Positions 27,323-37,924 are shown, numbered from the stretch's first letter. The stretch: DNA of 64,000 nucleotides from Sphingomonas sp. HDW15A (GCF_011301715.1 NZ_CP049870.1:1054001-1118000); one strand, 5' to 3'. A program made the numbers and translations. The notes: a model not told the origin generated them from the letters alone.

Positions 27323-28221
27323 TCAGTCGCCGCGCCTTGGCGCGGTCAACAGGTCGAGGCACGCCATCCGTACTGCGACGCCCATCTCGACCTGTGTCAG
27401 GATCAGCGACGAGCGCGGGTCATCGGCCAGGCTCTCGTCGATCTCAACTCCGCGGTTGATCGGGCCAGGGTGCATGATCACCGCTCCGCCCTTCGTCCTG
27501 GAGAAACGCTCGCGCGTCAGACCGTAGCGGGCAAGGAATTCCCCGGGGCATCTCCCAAGTCGTCTTCTAGGCGCTCACGCTGGACCCGAAGCATCATCAC
27601 CACGTCGGCACCCTCGACAGCCTCGTCGATGGTGAGCGGCCTGGAATCTTCGGGCATCAATTCCGGCGGTCCGGCCAAGCGAACATCCGCGCCGAACCGG
27701 GCCAGCAGCTTCGCGTTCGATCGCGCGACGCGACTGTGGCGAATATCGCCGCAAATCGCCACACGAAGTCCTGCGATCCGGCCAAAGTGACGCATCAGCG
27801 TCGCCGCATCGAGAAGCGCCTGGGTGGGGTGCTCGCCAGTGCCGTCGCCAGCGTTGACGACCGGGCAATCGACCAAATGGGCAACGTCCGCCGGCGCGCC
27901 GCTTCGGCCGTGGCGAATGACCATTGCGTCTGGTCGCATGGCGTTGAGCGTGCGCGCCGTATCCTCCAGCGTCTCGCCTTTTTTGATCGAGCTCATCTCG
28001 ACCTGCATCGTCACCACCTGCGCGCCAAGGCGGTTCGCTGCGATCTCAAAGCTCAGCAGTGTTCGCGTAGAGTTTTCGAAAAAGGCATTGAGGATCGTCA
28101 GCCCGTCCAACCGGTGGTCATTGCGCCGCGCCGAACGGTTATAGTCGAACCAGCGCTGGCCTTCCGACAGGATCGTGGCAATGGTCTGGTCGTCAAGGCT
28201 GTCGATCGAGAGAAGATGCAT
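27323..28221 (-). pseudogene. pyrB: Aspartate carbamoyltransferase catalytic subunit (frame broken by one base)
   Basis: Reads normally from MHLLSIDSL through the carbamoyl-phosphate motif FFENSTRTL and HPTQALLD to [16 protein letters not shown]. It then leaves frame. Adding one base at the C-run 27541-27544 continues it as [13 protein letters not shown], then [15 protein letters not shown] and [15 protein letters not shown], ending at 27323 with 299 aa, a normal length. It commits carbamoyl phosphate to pyrimidine synthesis. The ATG at 28221 follows AGG; a second ATG at 28239 overlaps ruvX. No pyrC follows, contrary to the frequent pyrB-pyrC pairing. As the gene is needed for uracil synthesis, I treat the break as an error. 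Confidence 0.92.
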
Positions 28222-28231
28222 CGCTACCTGA

Positions 28232-28708
28232 CTAAGCATGCGGAAGGAGGTTGGCCAGCGCGTCGATCGCACCCTGGAGGATATGAGCGGCGGCGTGCGC
28301 ATCGACCTTCTCAGCGCGCTTTGCGCGGCTCATGTCCTGGTCCAGCATCGCACGCTCGACCGCGACCGTCGACCAGCGCTCATCCCACAGCAAAATGGGA
28401 AGCTCAAGCGGCGCAAGGTTGCGCGCGAAGGCTCGTACGGACTGGGTCCGCGGGCTGTCGCTTCCGTCCATGTTGAGCGGCAAGCCGACGACAATGCCCG
28501 CAAGCTCGTGCTGACTGACCAGCGTGCGAAGCCGCTCAAGATCCACAGAGAACTTGCCGCGCTTCAGCGTTTCGAGTGGAGTTGCGAAGCTCCAGCGCGC
28601 GTCGCAAGTGGCGAGACCGATCGTCTTCGTTCCGACGTCAAGCCCAACCAGCCGCCCGCCAATTGCTCCGACCGCTTCGAGGAATTCACTCGCCGTGGCA
28701 CAAATCAT
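28232..28708 (-). CDS. ruvX: Putative pre-16S rRNA nuclease RuvX/YqgF
   Basis: A 158-aa RNase H-fold protein. [17 protein letters not shown] contains the first catalytic Asp, [19 protein letters not shown] the middle motif and [13 protein letters not shown] the DER motif; [14 protein letters not shown] supplies the last Asp. It trims the 5' end of 16S rRNA and may also resolve branched DNA. The ATG at 28708 overlaps the preceding gene's stop (ATGA). Confidence 0.95.
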   Translation of the reverse strand: MICATASEFLEAVGAIGGRLVGLDVGTKTIGLATCDARWSFATPLETLKRGKFSVDLERLRTLVSQHELAGIVVGLPLNMDGSDSPRTQSVRAFARNLAPLELPILLWDERWSTVAVERAMLDQDMSRAKRAEKVDAHAAAHILQGAIDALANLLPHA

Positions 28709-29817
28709 TTGCGTGCCCAATTCTGCAGGCGCCGATCTGCGTCGGCGCGGACGTTCGCCCAGAAGAGGGCATAGTCGTATACATGGTAATTATTGCCGGG
28801 CAGTACGAACGGCCCGAGATCGGGGATATCGCCGGAAATTTTTAGAAAGCCGTGGTCGCACCGCGCGCCGACCGCGCCACGGGTCAACTTCGCTTCCTCC
28901 ATCGCCCGATTGGGGACCAGCGTACCAATGTTTGCGCTTGGGGGTGCCTCGCTCGCCAAGACGCCCGTAATCGGATTGACGCACAACATGTCCTCGCGGG
29001 CCCGCGTCGCGCCAGTGAGTCCGCGGGTTCCGACCCAGGCCTCCGTTACGAGCTTGGTATTGGCCGGTTCCGAAAAGCTTTGCCAACTGAGAAGGCAGCC
29101 GCTCTCCTGCGGCGATTTGCAGGCCGAAACGCCCATTACCGGAAGGTCAGCGCGAGCACCCACCGGCCATCCCGCGACATAGGCAGCGACCAGCCGCCCG
29201 CTCAAGGCCTGCTTGCGGTCCGCGAGGAGGCGCGTGAGGTGCAGCGAGCCTTGGCTGTGACCAGCTAGAATGATTGGTGTTCCTGCCGGCACTTCCGCAA
29301 GAAATCGGTCGAAGGCATTGCGAACGTCGCCGTAGGCCAGGTCTAGCGCTTTGTGGGCGTTGTCGCTGTCGAGCAGGAAGGCGCCGTAAGCCGCCTGGCG
29401 ATAATGCGGGGCCCAGATCGACGATATTCTGTTGAAAGCGCTGGCCTGGCTTTTCAGGAACAGCCGAAGATTTGATCCTGCCTGCCCCGATGGCTTCAGC
29501 GGCGCGTTCCACCGGTCGGCGAGGAGGTAGGTCGTTGGGTGGATGTAGAAAGTCGCCGCCGCAATGGGCTCTGCGGCAGTGCCGCCAACTCCGTCAGGAC
29601 TCCATCTCGCCTCAGGCAGCTCGCTTCCTGGCCGGCTGATCCAGCTTCCTGGGTCCGCGTAGTCCGGGTCGGTCGATGGCGCCGGCCGCTGGTAATTGCC
29701 CTGCGGCGTCGCCGAGCGGACTAGCATCGCGCTTCCAAACTGGAAAAATGCAAAGGCGCCGGCAACGGCGATGATGATCAGGATCAGGACGCATCCGAGA
29801 AAACGGCGGGCAAGCAT
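28705..29817 (-). CDS. DUF3089 alpha/beta-hydrolase, membrane anchored
   Basis: A 370-aa protein with an N-terminal membrane helix ([20 protein letters not shown]) and a DUF3089 hydrolase domain. The nucleophile elbow is [12 protein letters not shown] (Ser in GHSQG). FYIHPTTYL near the start and [17 protein letters not shown] at the end are characteristic of the family, the latter holding the likely catalytic His. The substrate is unknown; lipid or ester hydrolysis at the periplasmic face is a guess. It forms an operon with ruvX and pyrB through a 4-base overlap. Confidence 0.88.
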   Translation of the reverse strand: MLARRFLGCVLILIIIAVAGAFAFFQFGSAMLVRSATPQGNYQRPAPSTDPDYADPGSWISRPGSELPEARWSPDGVGGTAAEPIAAATFYIHPTTYLLADRWNAPLKPSGQAGSNLRLFLKSQASAFNRISSIWAPHYRQAAYGAFLLDSDNAHKALDLAYGDVRNAFDRFLAEVPAGTPIILAGHSQGSLHLTRLLADRKQALSGRLVAAYVAGWPVGARADLPVMGVSACKSPQESGCLLSWQSFSEPANTKLVTEAWVGTRGLTGATRAREDMLCVNPITGVLASEAPPSANIGTLVPNRAMEEAKLTRGAVGARCDHGFLKISGDIPDLGPFVLPGNNYHVYDYALFWANVRADADRRLQNWARK

Positions 29818-29953
29818 GGCCGCGCCCTAGCGAGGGGGCCCTGAAGGGGCAAGGACGGCTCACCGCGCGAGATTTCAGCGAATGCTCAGCCTTTGCTCAT
29901 GCTTCTCGGTCGTAATTCGTGCCACATTCTCGTGAGCAGTGAGGAGTTTGGCG

Positions 29954-31663
29954 ATGGAGACGGTGCAGGAAGTTGAAAGAGGCTGGCCGATACGGCCGTG
30001 GCTCTTGGCCGCTGTTGGAGCTGCGGCCGGATTGGTCTTCTGGTTTCTTGTCGACATGCCTGGCGGCGCGGATCCGACGTCGATCCGTCAGGCCTCCGCG
30101 GCCTTCGTGCTGGTGACGACGGTTTCCTTCCTGATCACTGCGGAGCGCTTCCGACTTTCGTGGGCGGCCGCCTTCGCGCTGGTCTGGGGCGCGATCATCG
30201 GAATGATCGGTTTCTACACCGCCACCTATAATTTTCGCGGCGAGATCGTCGAATTTCCGTTCCTGTCGGCCTTGCTCGCGGTCGGGATTGCCGGGCCTTT
30301 GTTCCAGGTGCTCCGCGACTGCGGCCGCCCGGCGCTGCCTTATGCTCCGCTCCATCGTTACGTCTGGGACGACGCGATCATCGGCGCGGCAAGCCTGGCC
30401 TTCACCGGCCTGACGTTCCTGCTCGCCTTTCTCCTCGCGCAGTTGTTCGATGCGATTGGTGTTGCGGTCCTGAAGGACTTGCTTGACGAGGGATGGTTCG
30501 ACTGGATGCTTGCGGGTGCTGCATTCGGCACCGCCAGCGCCATTTTGCGCGAGCGCGCGCCGCTGCTGGCCACGCTTCAGCGGCTTGTGACCGTCATCGT
30601 CTCGGTCCTCGCGCCCGTGTTCGCCTCAGCCCTCGTGCTATTCCTGATCGCGCTTCCGGCGACCGGCCTTGCCGGCCTGTGGAAGTCGGGCGTCCCGGAA
30701 ACTCCGCTTCTGCTTGCCGTCGCCGCGTTCGCTTTCATTTTCCTAAACGCGATCATCGGCGGTTCTCCGGACGACCGGAGCAAGGGGAGGCTGTGGCGCC
30801 TGACGGAGATCGGCCTGCTTGGCTCGGTTCTCCCGCTCGGGGTGCTCGCGTTCATTTCAATGAGCATGCGCGTAGACCAATATGGCTGGACTCCCGAGCG
30901 TTTATGGGGAGTCATCGCCTGCGGAGTGGCGATTGCCTTCGGAATCGCAAACTGGCTCGCCTTCGCGATGGACCAGTCGCGCTTCGACGTTCGTCTTCGC
31001 GATTATCAGAAGAAGCTGGCGGTCGGCGTTTGCGGGCTCGCCTTGCTGCTCGCCATGCCGATCCTCGATTTCGGCAAGATCAGCAGTCGCTCGCAACTCG
31101 CCCGGCTCGAAAGCGGCAAAGTCTCGCCGGCCGAATTCGACTGGGCGGCTATGGCCTTCGACTTCGGGCCGAGCGGCCGGCGGGCACTATCAGAAATCGC
31201 AAGAAACGGTTCGGCTGAGACGCGCTCGCTCGCAAGCCGAGTCCTTGAAAGCAATCAGCGCTTTATCGTCCAGGAAGACCTCCGCAGCGCAAGCGCGGAA
31301 GCCGGGCTTGACCGGCAAGTGCGTCTCGCTAGCCCGGACATTCGCCTCGATCCTCCCCTTCGCCGCTATATTGCTCGAAGCGGCCAATGCGCTTCGCCGG
31401 CGCGCTGTCTGCTCGTTCGAATCGACGAACGCAGGCTCGCGCTTGTCAGTGTGCACGGGGACGGACGCGCGGTTGCTTCGAGCTCGATGATCGACCTCGA
31501 CCAAGTGACTGCCGGCAAGGAACCGGGACAGCCCGCGTCGGCCATTGCAACCCCACCTGTTGCCGCAGTCTCGGATCTGAAGTCCGCGACGGTGGAGGTT
31601 CGCGACGTTCAACGGCGTCAGATCTTCCTCGACGGCAAGCCGGTAGGCGCGCCGTTCGAGTAA
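29954..31663 (+). CDS. DUF4153 multi-pass membrane protein
   Basis: A 569-aa protein with about eleven hydrophobic helices in the first 370 residues. The soluble C-terminal region includes a segment with ATVEVRDVQRRQIFLDGKPVG at the end. The membrane part fits DUF4153, a family often found near cell-envelope genes and of unknown function. The ATG at 29954 has GAGGAG seven bases upstream; a GTG at 29939 is less likely. It sits upstream of gatCAB with a 42-bp gap and could share its transcript. Confidence 0.85.
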   Translation: METVQEVERGWPIRPWLLAAVGAAAGLVFWFLVDMPGGADPTSIRQASAAFVLVTTVSFLITAERFRLSWAAAFALVWGAIIGMIGFYTATYNFRGEIVEFPFLSALLAVGIAGPLFQVLRDCGRPALPYAPLHRYVWDDAIIGAASLAFTGLTFLLAFLLAQLFDAIGVAVLKDLLDEGWFDWMLAGAAFGTASAILRERAPLLATLQRLVTVIVSVLAPVFASALVLFLIALPATGLAGLWKSGVPETPLLLAVAAFAFIFLNAIIGGSPDDRSKGRLWRLTEIGLLGSVLPLGVLAFISMSMRVDQYGWTPERLWGVIACGVAIAFGIANWLAFAMDQSRFDVRLRDYQKKLAVGVCGLALLLAMPILDFGKISSRSQLARLESGKVSPAEFDWAAMAFDFGPSGRRALSEIARNGSAETRSLASRVLESNQRFIVQEDLRSASAEAGLDRQVRLASPDIRLDPPLRRYIARSGQCASPARCLLVRIDERRLALVSVHGDGRAVASSSMIDLDQVTAGKEPGQPASAIATPPVAAVSDLKSATVEVRDVQRRQIFLDGKPVGAPFE

Positions 31664-31705
31664 GGTCGCTTGAAGGGGCGGGGCGGCCCTGCTAGCCGCC
31701 CCTCC

Positions 31706-31993
31706 ATGCCAGTTAGCGAAAAAGAAGTGCGCCACGTCGCCAAGCTCGCCCGCCTCGCGCTGAGCGAGGAAGAGATCGCGAAGATGGTGCCAGAACTGAA
31801 CAATATCCTCGGCTGGGTCGAACAGTTGGGTGAAGTGAGTACCGACGGTGTAGAGCCACTGACCGCAGTCATCGAGAACCGCCTTCGCCTCCGCGACGAC
31901 GTTGTGAACGACGGCGACGTTCGCGACGACATCCTGAAGAACGCGCCCGATGCGCAGCATGGCTTTTTTGCCGTGCCAAAGGTGATCGAATAG
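31706..31993 (+). CDS. gatC: Glutamyl/aspartyl-tRNA amidotransferase subunit C
   Basis: A 95-aa GatC ([20 protein letters not shown] start; [16 protein letters not shown]). It is the small stabilising belt of the GatCAB complex, which amidates Glu-tRNA(Gln) and/or Asp-tRNA(Asn). The ATG at 31706 is preferred over the earlier in-frame codon at 31670 on family length. The stop overlaps the GTG of gatA by one base. Confidence 0.95.
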   Translation: MPVSEKEVRHVAKLARLALSEEEIAKMVPELNNILGWVEQLGEVSTDGVEPLTAVIENRLRLRDDVVNDGDVRDDILKNAPDAQHGFFAVPKVIE

Positions 31994-33471
31994 TGACCGA
32001 TCTGACGGGCAAGACGATCGCCCAGCTTCGCGACGGCTTTCGCGCCGGCGAGTTCAGCGCTCGCGAAATCGCCGAGAGCTTCAACGCCGCCGTCGTCGCC
32101 GGCCGCGCCCTCAACGCCTGGACGGTCGAAACGCCCGAGCTGGCGCTTGCGGCTGCCGACGAAGCGGACAAGGCCCGCGCCTCAAACGAACTCAAACCGC
32201 TCTCGGGAATCCCCCTCGGGATCAAGGACCTGTTCTGCACCGAAGGCGTGGACAGTACGACGGCATCGAACATCCTGAAGGGCTTCAAGCCGACCTACGA
32301 AAGCACGGTAAGTGGGAATCTCAAGCGCGCCGGCGCCGGGATGCTCGGCAAGCTTAACATGGACGAGTTCGCGATGGGCTCGTCGAACGAGACCAGCGCT
32401 TACGGCCCGGTTATCTCGCCGTGGCGTCGCAACGACGGCGGCAATGCCGCGCTGACCCCCGGCGGAAGCTCCGGCGGCTCCGCTGCAGCGGTCTCCGCGG
32501 GTATGGCACCGGGCGCGACCGGCACTGACACCGGCGGCTCAATCCGGCAGCCGGCAGCATTCGTGGGTATAAGTGGCATCAAGCCGACCTACGGCCGCTG
32601 CAGCCGTTGGGGCATCGTCGCGTTCGCCTCATCGCTCGACCAGGCTGGGCCGATGGCAAAGGATGTTCGCGACTGCGCCATCCTGCTCGAGAATATGTGT
32701 GGCTTCGACCCGAAGGACGCGACCAGTCTCGACGTACCGGTACCCAATTGGGAAGCGAGTTTGTCGAGTGATCTCAGGGGCAAGCGCGTCGGTATTCCCA
32801 AGGAATATCGCATCGATGGCGTTCCCGACGAGATCAATGCGCTGTGGAGCAAAGGCATTGCCTGGCTGAAAGATGCCGGCGCCGAAATCGTCGAGATTTC
32901 GCTTCCACACACGAAATATGCGCTTCCGACTTATTACATCATCGCCCCGGCAGAGGCCTCGTCGAATCTCGCTCGCTACGACGGCGTTCGTTACGGCCTG
33001 CGGGAAATGGGCGTGAAGAGCCTCGACGACATGTATGCCGCCACCCGCGATCATGGTTTCGGAGCGGAAGTAAAGCGCCGAATCATGATCGGCACCTACG
33101 TCCTGTCGGCGGGTTTCTACGATGCCTACTTCACACAGGCTCAGAAGGTCCGCACCTTGATCAAGCGCGATTTCGCCGAAGCCTTCACGAAATGCGACCT
33201 GATTCTTACACCGACCGCGCCGAGCGCGGCCTTCGGGCTGGGCGAGAAGACGAGTGACCCGCTGGCGATGTATCTCAACGACGTTTTCGCTGTTCCCGCC
33301 AGCCTCGCTGGCCTTCCGGCGATGAGCGTTCCAGGGGATCTGGACGGCCAGGGGCTTCCGCTCGGCCTGCATCTCATCGGCAAGGAGCTCGACGAGCAGA
33401 CGGTGCTCGACGCCGGCCTTGCGATCGAGGAACGCGCCGAATTCACCCATCGTGCGGAGAAGTGGTGGTGA
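31993..33471 (+). CDS. gatA: Glutamyl/aspartyl-tRNA amidotransferase subunit A
   Basis: A 492-aa amidase-signature enzyme. The Ser-cisSer-Lys triad is visible as K in [12 protein letters not shown] and the serines in [13 protein letters not shown] and [12 protein letters not shown]. It releases ammonia from glutamine for GatB. It starts with GTG at 31993 and ends in a GTGA overlap with gatB. Confidence 0.97.
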   Translation: MTDLTGKTIAQLRDGFRAGEFSAREIAESFNAAVVAGRALNAWTVETPELALAAADEADKARASNELKPLSGIPLGIKDLFCTEGVDSTTASNILKGFKPTYESTVSGNLKRAGAGMLGKLNMDEFAMGSSNETSAYGPVISPWRRNDGGNAALTPGGSSGGSAAAVSAGMAPGATGTDTGGSIRQPAAFVGISGIKPTYGRCSRWGIVAFASSLDQAGPMAKDVRDCAILLENMCGFDPKDATSLDVPVPNWEASLSSDLRGKRVGIPKEYRIDGVPDEINALWSKGIAWLKDAGAEIVEISLPHTKYALPTYYIIAPAEASSNLARYDGVRYGLREMGVKSLDDMYAATRDHGFGAEVKRRIMIGTYVLSAGFYDAYFTQAQKVRTLIKRDFAEAFTKCDLILTPTAPSAAFGLGEKTSDPLAMYLNDVFAVPASLAGLPAMSVPGDLDGQGLPLGLHLIGKELDEQTVLDAGLAIEERAEFTHRAEKWW

Positions 33472-34934
33472 GCGACTATCGGATCAAAGGCGCCACCGGC
33501 GATTGGGAAGTCGTCATCGGCCTTGAAGTGCATGCGCAGGTCGTCTCCAACGCCAAGCTGTTCAGCGGCGCAGCGACTGCCTTCGGGGCCGAGCCCAACA
33601 CGCAGGTGTCGCTGGTCGACGCGGCGATGCCGGGAATGCTCCCGGTGCCGAACCGAGAATGCATCCGCCAGGCGGTCCGCACCGGCATGGCAATCGACGC
33701 GCAGATCAACAAATGGTCGCGCTTCGACCGCAAGAACTATTTCTACGCTGACCTTCCGCAGGGCTACCAGATTTCGCAGCTCTATCATCCGCTGGTGGGC
33801 GAGGGGTCAATCACCGTCCTCACCGACGAGAAGGATGAGTCGAGCGCAAAGACTATCGGTATTGAGCGGATCCACGTCGAGCAGGACGCCGGCAAGCTGA
33901 TGCACGACCAGCATCCGACCATGAGCTACGTCGACCTTAATCGCTCAGGCGTCGCGCTGATGGAAATCGTGTCGAAGCCGGACATGCGCTCGCCCGCCGA
34001 GGCCGGTGCTTACTTGCGCAAGCTGCGGGCGATCCTCCGCTATGTCGGAAGCTGCGACGGCAACATGGAAGAAGGCTCGATGCGTGCCGACGTCAATGTT
34101 AGCGTTCGCAAGCCGGGTGAGGAGTTCGGAACCCGCACCGAGACCAAGAACGTCAACTCCGTCCGCTTCGTTATGGCGGTCATCGAGCATGAGGCCCGCC
34201 GACAGGTCGACCTGATCGAGGAGGGCGGCGAGGTCGCTCAGGAAACCCGCCTCTACGATCCCGACAAGAACGTGACGCGCACACTTCGCTCCAAGGAGGA
34301 CGCGCACGATTACCGCTACTTCCCGGATCCGGATTTGCTTCCGCTCGAACTGGACCATGCATTCCTCGAGGAATGCCGGGCGTCGCTACCCGAACTGCCC
34401 GATGCCAAGCGCAAGCGCTACGAGGCGGCGGGGGTTTCGCCCTACAACGCCAGTGTTTTGACCGCGGAGGTCGAGACCGCGCGCTGGTTCGACGCCCTGC
34501 TGGAAGCGGGAGCGGACGCAAAGCAGGGCGCGAACTGGGTCGTCGCCGAACTATTCGGCGCGCTCAACAAGCGCGGCGAAACTCTGGCAACGACCGGTAT
34601 CTCGCCTGACGAAGGCGCGGAGCTGCTTAAGCTGGTGGCGGACGGCACGATTAGTGGCACCATCGCCAAGCAGGTGTTCGAAATCATGCTCGAAACCGGC
34701 GAGCCGCCGTCGAAGATCGTCGAGGAGCGTGGTCTCAAGCAGACTAGCGACACCGGTGCCATCGACGCCGAGATCGACAGAATACTCGCTGCCAACGCCG
34801 ACAAGGTCGCCGAATATAAGGCTGGCAAGCAGCAGCTTTTCGGGTTCTTCGTTGGTCAGACGATGAAGGCGATGGCTGGAAAGGCGAATCCGGGCGTCGT
34901 CAACGAACGACTTCGCTCCAAGCTCGACGGCTGA
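33468..34934 (+). CDS. gatB: Glutamyl/aspartyl-tRNA amidotransferase subunit B
   Basis: A 488-aa Gat[14 protein letters not shown] is the family's N-terminal signature. [34 protein letters not shown] and [11 protein letters not shown] belong to the kinase-like active site that activates and amidates the mischarged tRNA; the C-terminal helical YqeY-like tail binds tRNA. The start is one of three consecutive GTG codons (33462, 33465, 33468). I take the last because it forms the usual 4-base overlap with the gatA stop. Confidence 0.96.
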   Translation: MSDYRIKGATGDWEVVIGLEVHAQVVSNAKLFSGAATAFGAEPNTQVSLVDAAMPGMLPVPNRECIRQAVRTGMAIDAQINKWSRFDRKNYFYADLPQGYQISQLYHPLVGEGSITVLTDEKDESSAKTIGIERIHVEQDAGKLMHDQHPTMSYVDLNRSGVALMEIVSKPDMRSPAEAGAYLRKLRAILRYVGSCDGNMEEGSMRADVNVSVRKPGEEFGTRTETKNVNSVRFVMAVIEHEARRQVDLIEEGGEVAQETRLYDPDKNVTRTLRSKEDAHDYRYFPDPDLLPLELDHAFLEECRASLPELPDAKRKRYEAAGVSPYNASVLTAEVETARWFDALLEAGADAKQGANWVVAELFGALNKRGETLATTGISPDEGAELLKLVADGTISGTIAKQVFEIMLETGEPPSKIVEERGLKQTSDTGAIDAEIDRILAANADKVAEYKAGKQQLFGFFVGQTMKAMAGKANPGVVNERLRSKLDG

Positions 34935-35008
34935 ACAATCACAAGTCGCTTGCAAGTCGCTCTAAATTAAGCATTATCTCTCGCGCGGATGGCCGCGGGA
35001 GGGCGAGT

Positions 35009-35791
35009 ATGCGTCGATTGCTAGTCACGGCGGGAATGGCGATGGCCCTGACGGCCTGCGTCCAGACCCGTCAATATGCCGATGTCGAGTTCACGCCACC
35101 GCAGGGCGATTACCGATTGTTGGTGATGCGTCCTGACGTGACTGTTGGCTCGGTGACGACCGGCGGGATGGTCGAACCGCGCGCCGACTGGACCGAGACC
35201 GCCCGCGCCAACATCATATCTGCGCTGAAAGCCCAACAAGAGAATCGAGGTGGAAACGCGTTCATTCTCGAGTCGCGCGACGGCCTCGCATCAAAGGGCG
35301 TGACTGGCGAGCAAATCGCCGAGTTGGAGCGCCTCCATTATGCCGTCGGCTCGTCCATCGCCCTCCATCGCTATGCCGGGGCGAACTTGCCCACCAAGCG
35401 CGGCAAGGGTCTCGACTGGACACTCGGCGAGGATGCAGTCGCGCTCGGCCGCAAGTCGGGATTCGACTACGCTTTGTTCCTCCATGCCGAGGACAGCTTC
35501 GCCTCGACCGGGCGAGTCGCATTGCAGGTGCTTGGCGTCGCCGGCTGCGTCGTCGGCTTCTGTGCCCCGACGATCGGTGGCGGCGGTCAATTCGCATACG
35601 CCAGCCTGGTCGACCTCAGGACAGGTCAGGTCGTGTGGTTCAACGTCCTTCAGACGGGGACCCAGATCGCCGGGATCAATATGGGTGATATTCGGAAACC
35701 GGAAGGCGCCGCGACCATGGTCGAGCGGCTTCTCGACCGGATGAAGCCCGGCAAGAACATTCGCCGGGCGCAGCAGGGGAGAGCCCAGTGA
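35009..35791 (+). CDS. Uncharacterised lipoprotein
   Basis: A 260-aa exported protein with lipoprotein signal MRRLLVTAGMAMALTACVQT (lipid cysteine in LTAC). The mature part is a mixed alpha/beta domain (YRLLVMRPDVTVGSVTTGGM, FDYALFLHAEDSFASTGRVA) with a two-cysteine glycine-rich loop (VAGCVVGFCAPTIGGGGQ). No family name comes to mind. It is the first gene of a three-gene envelope operon, overlapping the M48 peptidase start by four bases, which suggests a joint role in outer-membrane maintenance. Confidence 0.82.
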   Translation: MRRLLVTAGMAMALTACVQTRQYADVEFTPPQGDYRLLVMRPDVTVGSVTTGGMVEPRADWTETARANIISALKAQQENRGGNAFILESRDGLASKGVTGEQIAELERLHYAVGSSIALHRYAGANLPTKRGKGLDWTLGEDAVALGRKSGFDYALFLHAEDSFASTGRVALQVLGVAGCVVGFCAPTIGGGGQFAYASLVDLRTGQVVWFNVLQTGTQIAGINMGDIRKPEGAATMVERLLDRMKPGKNIRRAQQGRAQ

Positions 35792-37011
35792 GCGCGCTTC
35801 TCACGCGCCGCAGCCTTCTTGCTGGGTTTGGAGCGGCAGCCGCCGGCCTAGCGACCGGCATCGCCCAGGCCCGCATCCTTCCCCGCGATATGGTCCCGCT
35901 TGTTGGACCCGGCCACCGTCCGGTCGACAAGGACGAGCAGGGCATGTGGCAGCAGATGGAGCGCGTCGAGGCCGAGATTGCCGACTCCAACCTGCTTATC
36001 AAGGACCCAGGCCTCAACGCCTATCTCAAGGAGTTGATCGGCAAGGTCGGCGGTCCGGCCACGAAAGACATGCGCATTTATCTGGCGCGCATTCCCGAGT
36101 TCAACGCGATGATGTTCCCGACGGGCTTTGCGGTCGTCTTTTCCGGCCTGTTGCTGCGGATGCGCAACGAGGCGCAGCTGGCCGGGGTCATCGCTCATGA
36201 AAGCGCCCATTTCCTGAGGCGGCACCAGATCCGTCAGTGGCGCGACATGCGCAAGAAAACGGACTTGCTGGCGATCGGGACGATGCTCGCCGGTGTGGCG
36301 GGCGGCGCAGCCGGCGTTTACGTCGGTGACTATGCCCGCCTGGCCCAGCTTGGCGCGATACTATCCGTTCTCCGCTACAATCGCACGCTCGAGGCGGAAG
36401 CCGATGCGATGAGTGTGAAGCTCCTCGCCGACGCCGGTTATTCGCCGCACGCCATGTCCCAGACCTGGCAGCAGCTGATCGGAGAGCTCGATGCCTCCGC
36501 GGCCTACCGCCGCAAGAATCGCGATCGCGGATACTCGCTTTTCGCGACCCATCCCTCGCCCGAAGCGCGAATGGCCGACCTTCGCGTTTCGGCCGACGAG
36601 GTGACGGTGCCGGGCCGTATTTATGACGATCATCGCGCCCGCTATCTCCAGGCAATCGGGCAGATCCGACCGACGATGATCGACGATCAGATCAAGCTCA
36701 ACGATCCGGGCGCCAGTCAGTACATCGTCGAGACCTTGGCGCAGGACGGCTGGAACGGCCTACTGCGCTATGCCGAGGCCGAGATCTGGCGTCTCCGCAA
36801 TCGCGCCGGAGACGATGCCCGCGCCGCGGCGGGCTATGCCGCATCGGTTCGCTATCCGGATGCGCCACCCGATGCCTGGCGCTGGCACGGCATCATGCTT
36901 CAGAAGGCTGGAAACCGGGCCGAGGCGAAGGGGGCATTCCAGCGTTATCTGTTGATCGCTCCGAACGCGCCCGACGCGCCGTTCATCCGCCAGCAGCTGC
37001 AGTTCTTATGA
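35788..37011 (+). CDS. Secreted M48 zinc metallopeptidase with TPR-like C-terminus (BepA-like)
   Basis: A 407-aa protein. The zinc motif HESAH occurs in GVIAHESAHFLRRHQ, with the third ligand Glu in NRTLEAEADAMSVKLL, the M48 layout. LFATHPSPEARM is also typical of BepA/LoiP relatives. The N-terminus LLTRRSLLAGFGAAAAGLA is a plausible Tat signal, implying export after folding. The last 100 residues look like TPR helices (ARAAAGYAASVRYP, AEAKGAFQRYLLIAPN). BepA-type enzymes degrade or assist misassembled outer-membrane proteins. The start is GTG at 35788 in a GTGA overlap; the neighbours on both sides are lipoprotein genes. Confidence 0.92.
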   Translation: MSALLTRRSLLAGFGAAAAGLATGIAQARILPRDMVPLVGPGHRPVDKDEQGMWQQMERVEAEIADSNLLIKDPGLNAYLKELIGKVGGPATKDMRIYLARIPEFNAMMFPTGFAVVFSGLLLRMRNEAQLAGVIAHESAHFLRRHQIRQWRDMRKKTDLLAIGTMLAGVAGGAAGVYVGDYARLAQLGAILSVLRYNRTLEAEADAMSVKLLADAGYSPHAMSQTWQQLIGELDASAAYRRKNRDRGYSLFATHPSPEARMADLRVSADEVTVPGRIYDDHRARYLQAIGQIRPTMIDDQIKLNDPGASQYIVETLAQDGWNGLLRYAEAEIWRLRNRAGDDARAAAGYAASVRYPDAPPDAWRWHGIMLQKAGNRAEAKGAFQRYLLIAPNAPDAPFIRQQLQFL

Positions 37012-37022
37012 GGTCTCGAACC

Positions 37023-37655
37023 ATGCGCAGCAACACGATCCTGACCCTCGCCGCCGCGGTCGCTCTGCCGCTCTCCGCTTGCTCCACGCTCGGTGACGAC
37101 ACCTACGGCTACGGCGGCTACTCGCTGGTTCGCGCTCAGCCGCGCAACGTTGGCGACGGCTCGATGACCGTCACACCTCCGCGCGAATGGAATCGCATCA
37201 GCAACATCTGGGTGATCGACGATATCCGGGCGGTAGAGGATTGGACGCTTAATGGCGCCTATCTCGATTCCCTGAGTTTCGTGACCGGGCTTAAGGGCGG
37301 CCGCTACATCATTCGGCAAAACAAGCGTGACGCTCAGCAGGTGCCGAAATTCCGGTCGGACATGACTGCGCCGGAAATCGCATCGATGCTCGAAAGCTTT
37401 TACCGGGTCCGGGCCGGCACGATCGACTTCAAGACCACCGGGCTTATTCCCCGCACTTTCATGGGCTACCCGGGCTTTCAGTTCGATTACGACCATCTCG
37501 ACAGCGATGAGGTCTGGCGCCGCGGCCGCGCGGTCGGAGCGGTCGTCGGCGGGAAGCTCTATCTAATCCTCCTGGACGGCGCGCGCTCTCACTATTTCAA
37601 TGCCGCGCTTCCCGATTTCGAGGCGGTCGCGAACTCGGCCGTGATCCGCCGCTAG
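37023..37655 (+). CDS. Uncharacterised lipoprotein, third gene of the M48 operon
   Basis: A 210-aa protein with lipoprotein signal (LTLAAAVALPLSACSTLGDD; cysteine in LSAC). The mature domain (REWNRISNIWVIDDIRAVED, FMGYPGFQFDYDHLDSDEVW, GKLYLILLDGARSHYFNAAL) looks like a compact beta-rich fold similar to proteins called hypothetical in sphingomonads. The ATG at 37023 has GAGG upstream; the ATG at 37008 overlaps the M48 stop and lacks such a site. Function unknown; the operon suggests envelope quality control. Confidence 0.82.
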   Translation: MRSNTILTLAAAVALPLSACSTLGDDTYGYGGYSLVRAQPRNVGDGSMTVTPPREWNRISNIWVIDDIRAVEDWTLNGAYLDSLSFVTGLKGGRYIIRQNKRDAQQVPKFRSDMTAPEIASMLESFYRVRAGTIDFKTTGLIPRTFMGYPGFQFDYDHLDSDEVWRRGRAVGAVVGGKLYLILLDGARSHYFNAALPDFEAVANSAVIRR

Positions 37656-37843
37656 GCGACCGGTGAGATCGGAGTCGTAGGCGGCTGTGTCCCCGGTGAC
37701 GGCGGGGACGGGACGTCGATGTCTGGACCGGTGGGAGGGGTCTCCGGCGGTGCCGGGCTGGGCTGTCCGGGGCTCGCCGGGACAGGCGACGGATCCGGTT
37801 CCGGCTGTTCAGGCGTTCCGGCGGTGATGGCGGGGGAAGTCAT
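37652..37843 (-). CDS. Small proline-rich protein, 63 aa
   Basis: The frame is short, but the ATG at 37843 has a strong AAGGAGAAACGCC leader, so translation is likely. The product is about one-third proline with Ser, Thr and Gly between (SPAPPETPPTGPDIDVPSPP), with no signal peptide, cysteine or aromatic residue. It should be unstructured or a polyproline helix. The stop overlaps the stop of the convergent lipoprotein gene (37653-37655). Its function cannot be deduced. Confidence 0.65.
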   Translation of the reverse strand: MTSPAITAGTPEQPEPDPSPVPASPGQPSPAPPETPPTGPDIDVPSPPSPGTQPPTTPISPVA

Positions 37844-37896
37844 GGCGTTTCTCCTTGAGTTGCTAACGCCTTGGCGAGCAGTCCGTTGCCAGTGAC

Positions 37897-37924
37897 TTGT
37901 GTGTGCGCGCAGCCTTGCTATAGG
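37897..37924 (+). promoter_or_regulatory. Candidate promoter of tRNA-Leu
   Basis: TTGTGT (37897-37902) and TATAGG (37919-37924) are 16 bases apart and end 24 bases before the tRNA 5' end, a sensible distance for a short precursor leader. The match is moderate. Confidence 0.4.
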
